Notes: generated by a model not told the origin, from the sequence alone. A stretch of 62,760 nucleotides of DNA from Rhizobiales bacterium Ga0077525 (GCA_001464835.1 LNDS01000041.1:1-62760); one strand, 5' to 3'; counted from the stretch's first letter, positions 8,914 through 18,130 are shown. Translations and numbers: made by a program.

Positions 8914-9669
8914 ATGCACCCGGCTTTGCATTCCTGGCGCGAGGAATTGCCCGCCTATTTCGTGCGGGCTCTGGCTTATGTGGGCGGACTGGCGGCGCTT
9001 TCCATAGCCGCCGCAGAATTCTTTCAATCGCCGCCGCTGACCGATGACATCAAGCCCGTTCATCGATCGGCCTGGATCGAGATCGAGCGGCCGTTTCCGG
9101 CCTTTGCCCTGGCCATTCCGGAAGCGGCCGGCCAGCCTTCGACCTATGCCATTCGCCGCCACGCCGAAGGCAATGGCCGCAAGGACATCCTCGGTCTCGG
9201 CGACCCCGATGCCCCGACCCCCTATTTGCAGGTCGAGATCTATCGCCCCGGCAGCGAGACGGTAAACGCAAACGGGCCGGACAAAATCATCGCCGACAGC
9301 GCGGCCGCGCTCGGCCCGGTCATAAGGTCGGTGGACGAACCGCTGGTCAGCAAATTCGGAGCGCTGAATATCGTGCGCTTCGATACATCCATCGGTACGC
9401 CGCGCCATTGCCTGGGCTTTGTCCGCACCTATGACGACCCGACCTTAAGGATTTCGGGTTGGTTCTGTCAGGACGGCGACTTCGTGCCGCGCAGCACATT
9501 GGCCTGCGCGCTCGACCGGCTGACATTGCTCGCCGCCGGCAGCGAGCCAAAAGTCGGCGCGCTGTTTGCTCAGGCCGAGCTCAACCGTAGCTTCTGCGGC
9601 CAGCGCGAGCCGCTGCTGGCGCCGACGCCGAAGCATCGCGCGTTGTGGAAAGCGACCGAAGCGCGCTGA
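8914..9669 (+). CDS. Membrane-anchored hypothetical protein
   Basis: This 251-residue protein has one N-terminal hydrophobic segment (about residues 15-37, FVRALAYVGGLAALSIAAA) and a long soluble domain presumably outside the membrane. That domain has a Pro-rich beginning, FALAIPEA, YLQVEIYRPG and four Cys in its C-terminal half, which may form disulfides. It resembles conserved Rhizobiales proteins of unknown function. It is divergent from asd across 147 bases, and its stop abuts the minus-strand sulfite-oxidase gene ending at 9670. Confidence 0.65.
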   Translation: MHPALHSWREELPAYFVRALAYVGGLAALSIAAAEFFQSPPLTDDIKPVHRSAWIEIERPFPAFALAIPEAAGQPSTYAIRRHAEGNGRKDILGLGDPDAPTPYLQVEIYRPGSETVNANGPDKIIADSAAALGPVIRSVDEPLVSKFGALNIVRFDTSIGTPRHCLGFVRTYDDPTLRISGWFCQDGDFVPRSTLACALDRLTLLAAGSEPKVGALFAQAELNRSFCGQREPLLAPTPKHRALWKATEAR

Positions 9670-10800
9670 TCAACCGATGCTGACAGTAATGCGATGCATC
9701 GAATTGCCGCCATAGCCGTGCGGATTCCAGCGCGTGACCGCATAAGGCTGGCTGACGCCGCGTTCGTCGGTGGCGCGCGCCATGATTTCGAAATAACCGT
9801 CCGACGGAAATTGCAGTCGCGCGGTCCAGCGCTGCCAGTCATGCGGATTTTTCGGCGTCGCCAAATCCGCCTGCCTCCAGGTAGCGCCGCCATCAATCGA
9901 TAGATCGACGTGCGCCACGCGATGATCGCCGGCCCAGGCCGCGCCACGCAGATCGATCGCGCGCGTACCGGCCGCGAACCGCGCGGTATCGGCCGGACGG
10001 GTGATGATCGAGCGCACCGGCATCGATTCGAGATCGACCAGATTGGCGAGATCGGCAGGCGCGCCAGGCTGCATCGGCTTCACCGGCACGCGATAGTTTT
10101 CGCCGCCCATGCCGGGGCCGTCGTGATAACGGTCGCGAATCCAGATCCGCGTCAGCCACTTGGTCGAGATCGACGCCGGCCAGCCGGGGATCACCAGCCG
10201 CAACGGAAAGCCGTGCAGCAGCGGCAGCGGTTCGCCATTGATCGCCCAGGCGATCATGTTGCTGTCATCGAGCAGCTTCTTAATTGGAACGCCGCGCGAC
10301 ATTGTCGGCTTCTTGCTGCTGCCGCTAATGCGCGGATCGGCGCCGTAATGACCGCTGAATACCGCGCTCGGCTTGAGCCGCGCAGCCTTCAGCACATCGG
10401 CCAGACGAACGCCGGTCCATTCCGGACAGCCGGCGCCGCCGTGGGTCCACTGCACGCCTTTGGCGCGCGGTGAAAAAAACGCGCGGCCATTGCCGCCGCA
10501 TTCGATCAGCAGCCGGCGCGTCACCGGTTTGAAATTGGCTTTCAGCTCGGCCAGCGACAGCGACAGCGGCTGCTCGACTTCGCCATCGATGGCGACTTTC
10601 CATTGCTCGGGCCGGCGCGTGCGCTCCGGCAGCAAGCCGTTATTGCGAACGAAGAACCTGGCCGTCGGCGTGGTGTCGTCGTCGAGCAGGCTTTCCGGGG
10701 TTTCCGCGACCAGCGGCCGATCGCCGATGACGAGCAGCCCGGCCTTGCCGCGCATGGCCTGATTTTTCTTCGGAGCGCGGAAAGTCTGTTTATTTCCCAC
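9670..10800 (-). CDS. Sulfite oxidase-family molybdoenzyme without an export signal
   Basis: This 376-residue paralogue of the enzyme at 11211-12578 shares the Moco-binding ECGGNGR motif (Cys101), RGVPIKKLLD, GFPLRLVIPGW and the C-terminal Mo-co dimerisation domain (SMPVRSIIT to RWNPHGYGGN). Unlike its paralogue, it starts almost directly with the catalytic domain and has no twin-arginine or Sec signal. The start is a GTG at 10800; an ATG at 10755 is the alternative, and neither gives a signal. It is third in a three-gene unit with a c-type cytochrome. The protein may be cytoplasmic, be exported with a partner, or have lost its leader. Confidence 0.85.
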   Translation of the reverse strand: MGNKQTFRAPKKNQAMRGKAGLLVIGDRPLVAETPESLLDDDTTPTARFFVRNNGLLPERTRRPEQWKVAIDGEVEQPLSLSLAELKANFKPVTRRLLIECGGNGRAFFSPRAKGVQWTHGGAGCPEWTGVRLADVLKAARLKPSAVFSGHYGADPRISGSSKKPTMSRGVPIKKLLDDSNMIAWAINGEPLPLLHGFPLRLVIPGWPASISTKWLTRIWIRDRYHDGPGMGGENYRVPVKPMQPGAPADLANLVDLESMPVRSIITRPADTARFAAGTRAIDLRGAAWAGDHRVAHVDLSIDGGATWRQADLATPKNPHDWQRWTARLQFPSDGYFEIMARATDERGVSQPYAVTRWNPHGYGGNSMHRITVSIG

Positions 10801-10851
10801 GCACTTCGTCTAGCAGCTTCCGCGCAAATCGAGCAAGGCGGCGCGCGCCGC

Positions 10852-11205
10852 TCACCGGTTGAGGAACGGATTTTGCCAGCCGCCCGGCGCCGCGCGCGCG
10901 CTCGGCGGATAGGTCGTCTCAAGATAGTTCAACACCGTCTCGCGATCCTTGGCGTCGAGCGCCGGCATGCCGTGCTTCTCGGTCATCAGCACGAGCGTCT
11001 CCTCCCACTGCCGGCGGCTGAAGCCTTGCTGCGCCACCAGCTTGAAATTGTGACAGGCGGTGCAGGCATAAAACGTATCGTCGCGGCCGGCGCCGGCCGG
11101 AAATTCCTCCGGACTTTCCTCGCGCGGTGTAAATGTCTGCGCCATCGCCGTCACGGCGCAGGCCAGAAGGCCTGCGCCGGTCAATAGAGACAAGAAGTAT
11201 CGCAT
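10852..11205 (-). CDS. Periplasmic c-type cytochrome (SorB-like electron acceptor)
   Basis: This 117-residue protein has a signal peptide (MRYFLSLLTGAGLLACAVTA, cleaved near residue 22). It has a single haem-binding motif CTACH (Cys48, Cys51, His52) and a probable axial Met80 in GMPALD. Its position between two sulfite-oxidase-type genes suggests that it takes electrons from sulfite oxidation, as SorB does for SorA. It begins 5 bases after the stop of the Tat-exported enzyme, so co-translation is likely. The SorB assignment rests on context and size rather than on a close sequence match. Confidence 0.85.
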   Translation of the reverse strand: MRYFLSLLTGAGLLACAVTAMAQTFTPREESPEEFPAGAGRDDTFYACTACHNFKLVAQQGFSRRQWEETLVLMTEKHGMPALDAKDRETVLNYLETTYPPSARAAPGGWQNPFLNR

Positions 11206-11210
11206 GCCGT

Positions 11211-12578
11211 CTACGCGATCAGCACAGCAATGCGATGCATCGGATTGCCGCCGTAGCCGCTTGGGTTCCAGTTCGGCGCCACATGCGGCTGCATCTGGCC
11301 ACGCGAATCCATCGCCCGCGACCAGATTTCGTAATAGCCGTCGCGCGGCAATTTCACCGCGGCGGTCCAGCGCTGCCAGTCGAAACGGTTCTTCGCCTTT
11401 TCGAGCTTGGCCGGCTGCCAGGTGACGCCGTAGTCGGTCGAGACATCGACACGACGCACGGTATGGTCGCCGGCCCAGGACGCGCCGCGCAATTTCACCT
11501 CGCGGGTGCCGGCCGCAAGCTTGGCGCCGTTGGCCGGGCTGGTGATGATCGAGCGCACCGGCATCGATTCCATGATCTTGAAGTTCTTCGGATCGGCCTT
11601 GTCGCCGGGCACCATCGGATTGATGGTCAGGCGATACGACGTGCCGGTCATGCCCGGGCCGTCATGTTCCTTGTCGCGGATGACAATTTTGGTCAGCCAC
11701 TTCTGCGATGCCGAACCGGGCCAACCGGGAATGAGCAGCCGCACCGGCCCGCCATGAATATTCGACAGCGGCTGGCCGTTCATTGCCCAGACGATCATCG
11801 ACTCGGGATCCATCGCCTTGGCCATGCGCACGCCACGCGACAAAGTCGGCGTAGCCGGATTGCCCGACAGATGCAGGTCGGCCGAATAATGCGCCGTGTA
11901 GATGCCGGACGGTTTGACGCCGGCGGCTTTCAGCACATCGCCGAGCCGCACGCCGGTCCACTCGGCGCAGCCGGCGCCGCCATTGGTCCACTGGTTGCCG
12001 CTGGCCGGCGGCGAGTAGAACGAGCGGCCATTGCCGCCGCATTCCAGCACCATGCGCCGCGTCTGCGCCTTGTACTTCGATTTCAGGTCGCCGAGCGTCA
12101 ATTCCAGCTTGTTGTTCACTTCGCCTTCGACGGTGAACTTCCACTTGTCGCCGTCTTTAGTCTCTTCCGGAATCTGGCCGTTGTTGCGAATGAAGAACTT
12201 TTCGTAGGGCGTGGTGTCGTCGTCGAGCAGATGCTCGGGCGTTTCCGCGACCAGCGGACGCTCGCCGATCACAACCAGTTTGTCGCTCTTGCCGGGAAAA
12301 TTGAGGTAGATCGGCCCCTTCTTGGCCGCAGGCGCGGCCGCGGCCGGCGGCGCTGAGGCTGGCGGCGTTTGCGCCATCGCCGCCGGGATCAACCCGCCCG
12401 GCATATCGGCGGCGAAGGGAATAGTCCCGCCGACCGCCGCGCTCATCGCGGCAAGGCCCGCGCCACCGAGAAAGCCCCGGCGATTCGGCTCAGTCACGCG
12501 GCCGAAAACCTCGGCATCGGCCCGTTGCGGGTCGTTGCGATAGAGCTCCTCGATCGATCGCTCGATTTTGTCGGTCAT
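11211..12578 (-). CDS. Tat-exported sulfite dehydrogenase-type molybdoenzyme (SorA/SoxC family)
   Basis: This 455-residue protein has a twin-arginine signal (RRGFLGG with Arg33-Arg34), a Pro/Ala-rich linker and a sulfite-oxidase-fold domain. That domain has the Moco Cys180 in LECGGNGRSFY, RGVRMAKAMD and GPVRLLIPGWPG, and a C-terminal Mo-co dimerisation domain. The enzyme probably oxidises sulfite or a related sulfur compound in the periplasm and passes electrons to the cytochrome encoded next. ATG 12578 follows an excellent GGGAGGAG site; a longer frame to 12680 is rejected. It is the first gene of the unit that runs down to 9670. Confidence 0.9.
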   Translation of the reverse strand: MTDKIERSIEELYRNDPQRADAEVFGRVTEPNRRGFLGGAGLAAMSAAVGGTIPFAADMPGGLIPAAMAQTPPASAPPAAAAPAAKKGPIYLNFPGKSDKLVVIGERPLVAETPEHLLDDDTTPYEKFFIRNNGQIPEETKDGDKWKFTVEGEVNNKLELTLGDLKSKYKAQTRRMVLECGGNGRSFYSPPASGNQWTNGGAGCAEWTGVRLGDVLKAAGVKPSGIYTAHYSADLHLSGNPATPTLSRGVRMAKAMDPESMIVWAMNGQPLSNIHGGPVRLLIPGWPGSASQKWLTKIVIRDKEHDGPGMTGTSYRLTINPMVPGDKADPKNFKIMESMPVRSIITSPANGAKLAAGTREVKLRGASWAGDHTVRRVDVSTDYGVTWQPAKLEKAKNRFDWQRWTAAVKLPRDGYYEIWSRAMDSRGQMQPHVAPNWNPSGYGGNPMHRIAVLIA

Positions 12579-12822
12579 TTGTCTCCTCCCGGTCGCGTTG
12601 CTCGGCTCTTTGGCCTGGTTGCAATCCTTCAAGACTATCGGATCGGGACACCGGCATTGCAACGGCAAACCTCCTGGCAAGGCTGCCGGCCTAGCCGAGG
12701 AACCAAACGGGCGCTTCTTTCTTAACGATTCGCGGGTGACTGTTGCCGGATTGGCCTATTTTCTCAAAGCAAAGCCCGCTAGACTGCGTCGCAACATTGA
12801 ATCACCGGTTGGGGACTTTCTC

Positions 12823-13188
12823 ATGCGCCTGAAATTCGTTGCCGCGACATTGGCTGCCATTGGCACCCTGGCCCTCATGGCCGCGCCGGCTCAAGCCCAG
12901 TCGAACGAACGGCGCATCACCTCGAACGCGCGCGGCAACACGGTTTTCACCAGCCGCGACGAAGACGGCCGCACCCGCACCCGGGTCATCATCCAGCGCC
13001 GCTCCTATCTCGATCCGGGCACCGAAGTTCTCCCGGGCAGCCGCCGCGACAGCGATTACGCGACCTCGCTGGCGAACGACCGGGCGACGAGCGTCCTCAA
13101 CAACACACCGGGCGGCAGCAACCAGACGGCGTTGCCGCAACCGAACGAACTGGGCTTCGGCAAGAACGGCCCGTTCCTGCGCTTCTAG
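12823..13188 (+). CDS. Secreted hypothetical protein with RTRxRVxIQxRR motif
   Basis: This 121-residue protein has a signal peptide (MRLKFVAATLAAIGTLALMA, cleaved after AQA near residue 26). The mature part contains RTRTRVIIQRRSYLDPGTEV and ends NGPFLRF. The basic motif resembles one in the secreted protein at 122-397, suggesting a small paralogous family. The start ATG 12823 begins the signal peptide; a longer frame back to 12568 overlaps the divergent molybdoenzyme. A strong terminator follows. The function is unknown. Confidence 0.75.
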   Translation: MRLKFVAATLAAIGTLALMAAPAQAQSNERRITSNARGNTVFTSRDEDGRTRTRVIIQRRSYLDPGTEVLPGSRRDSDYATSLANDRATSVLNNTPGGSNQTALPQPNELGFGKNGPFLRF

Positions 13189-13208
13189 GTCGCGCGATCA
13201 TTTGAAAA

Positions 13209-13237
13209 AAAAACGCGGCCCACCGGGCCGCGTTTTT
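13209..13237. terminator. Bidirectional rho-independent terminator
   Basis: A 12-bp perfect stem (AAAAACGCGGCC with GGCCGCGTTTTT) has a CACCG loop, flanked by an A-tract on the left and a T-tract on the right. It lies between the convergent gene at 12823-13188 and leuB and can serve both. Confidence 0.9.
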
Positions 13238-13257
13238 CGTTTTACCGCGCGCCCAAA

Positions 13258-14370
13258 TCAGACCGCGAGCTTTTCCAGCTCCGCCAAAATCGCCGAACCC
13301 ATCTCCGACGTGCTGACGCTCTTCTCGCCGGGCGCCGCGATGTCGCCGGTGCGGATGCCATTGTCGAGCGTGGCGGCGATGGCCTGATCGATCATGTCGG
13401 CCTGCTTGCCCATGTCGAACGAGTAGCGCAGCGCCATGCCGAAGGACGCGATCATGGCGATCGGATTGGCCAGGCCCTTGCCGGCGATATCGGGCGCCGA
13501 ACCGTGCACCGGCTCGTACAGCGCCTTGCGCTTGCGCGTCTTCGGATCGACCTCGCCGAGCGAGGCGGAGGCCAGCATGCCGAGCGAGCCGGTCAGCATC
13601 GCCGCGATATCCGACAGCATGTCGCCGAACAGGTTGTCGGTGACGATGACGTCAAACTGTTTCGGATTGCGCACCAGCTGCATGCCGCCCGAATCGGCGA
13701 GCTGATGCTCGAGCTGCACGTCCTTGAACTCACGCGCATGCAACGCCGTAATGACCTCGTTCCACAGCAGGCCAGACTTCATGACGTTACGCTTTTCCAT
13801 CGACGTCACCTTGTTGCGGCGCTTGCGCGCCAGCTCGAAGGCGACGCGGCCGATGCGCTCGATCTCATAGGTGTCGTAGACCTGCGTATCGATGGCGCGC
13901 TTCTGGCCGTTGCCGAGATCGGTGATGGTCTTCGGCTCGCCGAAATAAACGCCGCCGGTCAGTTCGCGCAGGATCATGATGTCGAGACCCTCGACCAATT
14001 CACGCTTGAGCGAGGAGGCATCGGCCAAAGCTGGATAGGTCACCGCCGGGCGCAAGTTTGCGTAGAGCGCCAGATCCTTGCGCAGACGCAGGAGGCCGGC
14101 TTCCGGGCGCACGTCGTAGGGCACCTTGTCCCATTGCGGGCCGCCGACCGAACCGAAGATCACGGCATCGGCCGCCTTGGCCTTTTCCATGGTCGCATCG
14201 GTGATCGACACCTTGTCCGCGTCGTAGCTGGCGCCGCCGACCAGGCCTTCCTCGAAGGCGAAGCGGTCCGGGCCCTTTTTGTTGAAGAAGTCGATGACGC
14301 GCTTCACCTCGGCCATGACCTCAGGGCCGATGCCGTCGCCGGGGAGCAGGAGGAGATTGTGGGTTGCCAT
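13258..14370 (-). CDS. leuB: 3-isopropylmalate dehydrogenase
   Basis: The protein is 370 residues, the usual length for LeuB. It starts [17 protein letters not shown] and carries the substrate Arg block [20 protein letters not shown], the [12 protein letters not shown] motif, [10 protein letters not shown] for metal binding, and the NAD site [14 protein letters not shown]. It oxidatively decarboxylates 3-isopropylmalate in leucine synthesis, completing the step after LeuCD. The start ATG 14370 is supported by GAGG upstream and family N-termini; the 25 extra codons upstream look non-coding. Confidence 0.97.
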   Translation of the reverse strand: MATHNLLLLPGDGIGPEVMAEVKRVIDFFNKKGPDRFAFEEGLVGGASYDADKVSITDATMEKAKAADAVIFGSVGGPQWDKVPYDVRPEAGLLRLRKDLALYANLRPAVTYPALADASSLKRELVEGLDIMILRELTGGVYFGEPKTITDLGNGQKRAIDTQVYDTYEIERIGRVAFELARKRRNKVTSMEKRNVMKSGLLWNEVITALHAREFKDVQLEHQLADSGGMQLVRNPKQFDVIVTDNLFGDMLSDIAAMLTGSLGMLASASLGEVDPKTRKRKALYEPVHGSAPDIAGKGLANPIAMIASFGMALRYSFDMGKQADMIDQAIAATLDNGIRTGDIAAPGEKSVSTSEMGSAILAELEKLAV

Positions 14371-14582
14371 GGACGTCCGCCTCACAAGGAAAATGCTGCG
14401 CGGAGTGCTAAAGCGCCGCGCCGGGAATGGCAAGGCACGCGGCAAGCCTTGGTAGAAATGCCTTGATAGAAAGGCCTTGATTGAAGCGCCTTCCGCCCGT
14501 CGATGCCGCTTGGCGTTTGCCCGGTTCTGGATTTATCTTGCGTTCCAGCGGCATCGGGGCGCCGCCAAAGGAGAGAGGAAGC

Positions 14583-14987
14583 ATGTCGACCGGACCGGAC
14601 CTTCAACAGGCCCGCGCGCGACTGCAGCAGGCGATGACCAAAGTGCTGAACGGAGATCCGAGCCTGATGAAGGCCCTGCATTCGCACGCCGACGACGTGA
14701 CGAGCTTCTACGGCATGGGTGGCTACGAGAAAGGCTGGGAACAGGTCTCGAACCGATGGGACTGGGCCGCCGCCAATCTGTTCAAGGGCGGCACCGCGCA
14801 ATACGAGAATCTGGCTACGTCCGTCAGCGGCGACCTGGCATTCACGGTCGATATCGAACGCCACGTACTCGACGACGGCGAGGTGAACCGTGCGCTTCGC
14901 GTTACCCATCTTTTCCGCCGCGAGGACGGGCAATGGCGGCTGCTGCATCGCCACGGCAGCCCGCTCGAGCGTAAGGTTGCCGGCTGA
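14583..14987 (+). CDS. SnoaL/NTF2-like domain protein
   Basis: This 134-residue single-domain protein is compatible with the NTF2-like (SnoaL_3/DUF4440) cone fold. It has an initial helix (ALHSHADDVTSFYGMGG), a helix after GWEQVSNRWDWAA, and a C-terminal pair of strands (RALRVTHLFRREDGQWRLLH, HGSPLER). Homologues are often annotated as ketosteroid isomerase-like proteins of unknown activity. A GGAGAGAGGAAG ribosome-binding site precedes ATG 14583. It lies just upstream of the mesaconyl-CoA hydratase gene but 121 bases separate them. Confidence 0.85.
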   Translation: MSTGPDLQQARARLQQAMTKVLNGDPSLMKALHSHADDVTSFYGMGGYEKGWEQVSNRWDWAAANLFKGGTAQYENLATSVSGDLAFTVDIERHVLDDGEVNRALRVTHLFRREDGQWRLLHRHGSPLERKVAG

Positions 14988-15108
14988 GCCTTGAAGCCCT
15001 GCGATTCGTTATTGCCGTCAGTGCGCCGCGTGAATCCCCAAGCTGGCATTCGGTCCGCTCTTTTGGGATAATGAGCTGCCGGGCGAGATCGGGCGAAGGA
15101 GCCAAGCC

Positions 15109-16185
15109 GTGAGCGAGCCGACTGCGTCCCAAGCTGCCGCCAAGACGAATCCAGGAAACTTCTTCGAAGACTTCCGCATCGGCCAAATCATCCGCCACGC
15201 CACGCCGCGCACCGTCACGCTTGGCGACGTCGCGCTCTATAACGGGCTGTTCGGATCGCGCTTCGCGGTGCAGTCCTCCGACGAGTTTGCCAAGGACGCC
15301 GGCTACGAGCGCTCGCCGATCGACGACCTGCTGGTGTTTCACATCGTGTTCGGCAAGACCGTGCCGGACATCTCGCTCAATGCGGTCGCCAATCTCGGCT
15401 ACGCCGATTGTCATTTTCTCAAGCCGGTCTATCCCGGCGACACGCTCAACGCGGTGTCGGAAGTCATCGGCCTCAAGGAAAACTCCAACAAGAAGACCGG
15501 CATCGTCTATGTGCGCTCGCGCGGCTTCGACCAGAGCGGCGACGCGGTGCTCGACTATGCGCGCTGGGTGATGGTGAAGAAGCGCGACGAAAGTGCACCG
15601 ACGCCGGAAGAAAAAATCCCGACTTTGCCGGAAAGCGTGCCAGCCTCGGCGCTCGGCAAAGGCTGTCCGCAAATCGATACCGCTGCTTACGACATGGTGC
15701 TGGCCGGCAGCCCGCACCGCTTCGGCGACTACAAGGCCGGCGAAAAGATCGATCATCTGGTCGGCATCACCGTCGAAGACGCCGAGCACATGATCGCGAC
15801 GCGGCTTTATCAGAACACCGCGCGCATCCACTTCGATCATTTCACCGAAAGCAAAGGCCGCTTCGGCCAGCGCCTGATCTATGGCGGGCACGCGATTTCA
15901 CTGGCACGGGCTTTGTCGTTCAACGGTCTCGGCAATGCGTTCCACATCGCCGCCATCAATGGCGGGCGGCATGTGGCGCCGCTGATGGCCGGCGCGACCG
16001 AGTTTGCCTGGTCTGAAATTCTGGAATCGGCCGAACTGAATGGCCGTGAGGATGTCGGCGCGCTGCGCATCCGCACCGTCGCGACCAAAGACAAGCCGTG
16101 CGACGATTTCCCCTACAAGATCGGCAAGGAATACGACCCGGCGGTTATTCTCGATCTGGATTATTGGGTGTTGATGCCGCGATAG
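15109..16185 (+). CDS. mch: Mesaconyl-CoA hydratase-like double MaoC dehydratase
   Basis: This 358-residue protein consists of two hot-dog (MaoC-like) halves. The first has FFEDFRIGQIIRHATPRTVT and FHIVFGKTVPDISLNAVANL; the second has HFDHFTESKGRFGQRLIYGG. This layout and the N-terminus match the beta-methylmalyl-CoA dehydratase (mesaconyl-C1-CoA hydratase) of the ethylmalonyl-CoA pathway. Together with the malyl-CoA lyase-like protein at 3310-4191 it could convert mesaconyl-CoA to glyoxylate and propionyl-CoA. The start is a GTG at 15109 with AAGGAG 7 bases upstream. Other MaoC hydratases are the main alternative. Confidence 0.85.
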   Translation: MSEPTASQAAAKTNPGNFFEDFRIGQIIRHATPRTVTLGDVALYNGLFGSRFAVQSSDEFAKDAGYERSPIDDLLVFHIVFGKTVPDISLNAVANLGYADCHFLKPVYPGDTLNAVSEVIGLKENSNKKTGIVYVRSRGFDQSGDAVLDYARWVMVKKRDESAPTPEEKIPTLPESVPASALGKGCPQIDTAAYDMVLAGSPHRFGDYKAGEKIDHLVGITVEDAEHMIATRLYQNTARIHFDHFTESKGRFGQRLIYGGHAISLARALSFNGLGNAFHIAAINGGRHVAPLMAGATEFAWSEILESAELNGREDVGALRIRTVATKDKPCDDFPYKIGKEYDPAVILDLDYWVLMPR

Positions 16186-16191
16186 CTCGTC

Positions 16192-17079
16192 TCACACACC
16201 CGCCCGCAAATGATCCACCAACTGCCGTGCATAAGGCGGCAACGCGTTGTAGTCGCGCAGGCAGATCGAAAGATTGCGGACCGCCCACCCATCGGTGAGA
16301 TCGACGGCATGGATCGCCATGGTCCTGGCCGCCCAGCGCGCCGTGGTCAGCGGCACGACGCCGACGCCGACATGATTCTCAACCATGCGGCAGACCGCGT
16401 CGAACGAGCGTAACTGCACGCGCAGGCGCAACGGCCGGCCGATGCGGTTGGCCTTGTCGGCGAGAAAGCGCTGGATCGCGCTGGCGCGATCGATGCCGAC
16501 GAAATTGTAGTCCAGCGTTTCGGCAAAACTGATGCGGTCGCGCTTGGCCAATTCGTGGCCCTGCGCCACCACCAGCACGAAGCGGTCGCTGCGAAACGGA
16601 TAGGTCGTCAAATTGCCGGCATCGACGGTGCCGGCGACGATGCCGATATCGCCGACGCCTTCGGCGATGAGGCCGACGATTTCATCCGACAGCCGCTCCT
16701 CGATATCGACGCTGACATTCGGATGGCCGGCGAGGAAGCTGCCGAGCGCCTCGGGAAGAAACTCGGTCAGCGAATTGGTGTTGGACAGAACGCGCACCTG
16801 GCCGGCCTGCCCGCCAGCGTAAACGCCGAGGTCTTCCTGGAGCCGTTCGGACTGTTCGAGAATGGTCCGTGCATGGGCCAGCAAGGTGCGGCCGGCCTGA
16901 GTCGGCGAAACGCCCTGGCGGCCGCGCACCAGAAGCTCGGCGCCGAAAGCAAGCTCCAGCTTGCGAATACGGGTCGAGGCCGCCGCCAGCGCCAGATTGA
17001 GCCGTTCAGCGCCATGCGTGATGCTGCCGGCCTCGACAATGTGCCGGAACAGGTTGAGGTCGGTAAAATCGAACCGCAT
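16192..17079 (-). CDS. LysR-family transcriptional regulator
   Basis: This 295-residue protein has an N-terminal winged-helix domain (about residues 4-62, DLNLFRHIVEAGSITHGAERL, then ASTRIRKLELAFGAELLVRG) and a LysR substrate-binding domain from about residue 90. It is convergent with the mesaconyl-CoA hydratase gene and divergent from sdhCDAB across about 226 bases. It could therefore control either the operon or its own promoter in that AT-richer interval. The ligand is unknown. Confidence 0.92.
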   Translation of the reverse strand: MRFDFTDLNLFRHIVEAGSITHGAERLNLALAAASTRIRKLELAFGAELLVRGRQGVSPTQAGRTLLAHARTILEQSERLQEDLGVYAGGQAGQVRVLSNTNSLTEFLPEALGSFLAGHPNVSVDIEERLSDEIVGLIAEGVGDIGIVAGTVDAGNLTTYPFRSDRFVLVVAQGHELAKRDRISFAETLDYNFVGIDRASAIQRFLADKANRIGRPLRLRVQLRSFDAVCRMVENHVGVGVVPLTTARWAARTMAIHAVDLTDGWAVRNLSICLRDYNALPPYARQLVDHLRAGV

Positions 17080-17305
17080 GACGGGACCCTGTTACCCTAC
17101 TTAATTGGCGAAGGAAGGCTACGTAAAACACATATTGATCAAGCATTTTACACCGTTTAGTTTCGCCTTTGAAGAAGTTATATTTGTTCCCATTCGAAAG
17201 TTGCGGTGCTGCAACCCTCTGATGCGTTGCGGTAACCGCGTAGTTTGGCTACCAACCGGCCGCGATCGCCGACAGAGTTCCGGCGGTGCGATGTGGAGAA
17301 TGAAG

Positions 17306-17731
17306 ATGGCCGAGCTTAAGGCTGAACCGACCGCGGGCGGGCGTCCGCGCCCCATTTCCCCGCATCTGCAGATTTATCGCCCCATGCTGACGATGGTGAT
17401 GTCGATCGTGCATCGCATCACCGGCGCTGCGCTTTACTTCGGCACGCTGCTGCTCGCCTGGTGGCTGATCTCGGCGGCCTCCGGCCCCAATGCTTACGCC
17501 AATGTCGAATGGTTCATGGACACGCTGGTCGGCCGCGTCGTGCTGTTCGGCTACACCTGGTCGCTGCTGCATCACACGCTCGGCGGCATTCGCCATCTGA
17601 TCTGGGACACGCTGCACGGTCTCGAGCCGGCGGATCGCGAGATGCTCACCGTCGCCACTCTGGTCGGCTCGATCGCGCTCACCGTGGTGGTCTGGGTCAT
17701 CGGCTATCTCGCCATGGGAGGCCCGCGATGA
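17306..17731 (+). CDS. sdhC: Succinate dehydrogenase cytochrome b556 subunit
   Basis: This 141-residue protein has three membrane helices. RPISPHLQIYRPMLTMVMSI precedes VHRITG, which has quinone-site Ser/Arg residues, and LLHHTLGGIRHLIWD carries the haem b His. It anchors succinate dehydrogenase and takes part in ubiquinone reduction. I chose ATG 17306, which has GGAG 8 bases upstream, over the nearby in-frame ATGs at 17291 and 17300 and over the longer frame to 17105. It is the first gene of sdhCDAB and its stop overlaps the sdhD start (ATGA). Confidence 0.95.
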   Translation: MAELKAEPTAGGRPRPISPHLQIYRPMLTMVMSIVHRITGAALYFGTLLLAWWLISAASGPNAYANVEWFMDTLVGRVVLFGYTWSLLHHTLGGIRHLIWDTLHGLEPADREMLTVATLVGSIALTVVVWVIGYLAMGGPR

Positions 17732-18126
17732 TCGGCCAGCGCCCCAACGAAATGCGCACCGCCGCCCGCCGCGTCCGCGGACTGGGCGCCGCACGCTCCG
17801 GCACCAAGGATTTCTGGCATCAGCGTGTCACCTCGGTCGCCGGCATTCCGCTGACCATCGCGCTCATCGTCATCGTCATCGCGCTGCTCGGCCGCAGCCA
17901 CGCCGCCGTGGTGCAAATCCTCGGCTCGCCTTTGGTCGCCATCATCATGCTGCTGTTCATCTTGAACACCGCGTATCACATGTGGATCGGCATGCAGGAG
18001 ATTATCCTCGATTACCTGCACGACGATAAATTCAAATTCCTGAGTTTGCTGGCGAACACCTTCTTCTGCATCGCCGTCGGCCTGGCTTCCGCCTTCGCCA
18101 TTCTCAAAATTTCGTTCGGAGTCTAA
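17728..18126 (+). CDS. sdhD: Succinate dehydrogenase hydrophobic membrane anchor subunit
   Basis: This 132-residue protein has three membrane helices. The conserved start [20 protein letters not shown] and the second-helix segment [20 protein letters not shown] contain the haem and quinone-site residues typical of alphaproteobacterial SdhD. It pairs with SdhC in the membrane domain of complex II. The start codon overlaps the sdhC stop by 4 bases and sdhA follows after 4 bases, so the operon is translationally coupled. Confidence 0.94.
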   Translation: MIGQRPNEMRTAARRVRGLGAARSGTKDFWHQRVTSVAGIPLTIALIVIVIALLGRSHAAVVQILGSPLVAIIMLLFILNTAYHMWIGMQEIILDYLHDDKFKFLSLLANTFFCIAVGLASAFAILKISFGV

Positions 18127-18130
18127 GGCC

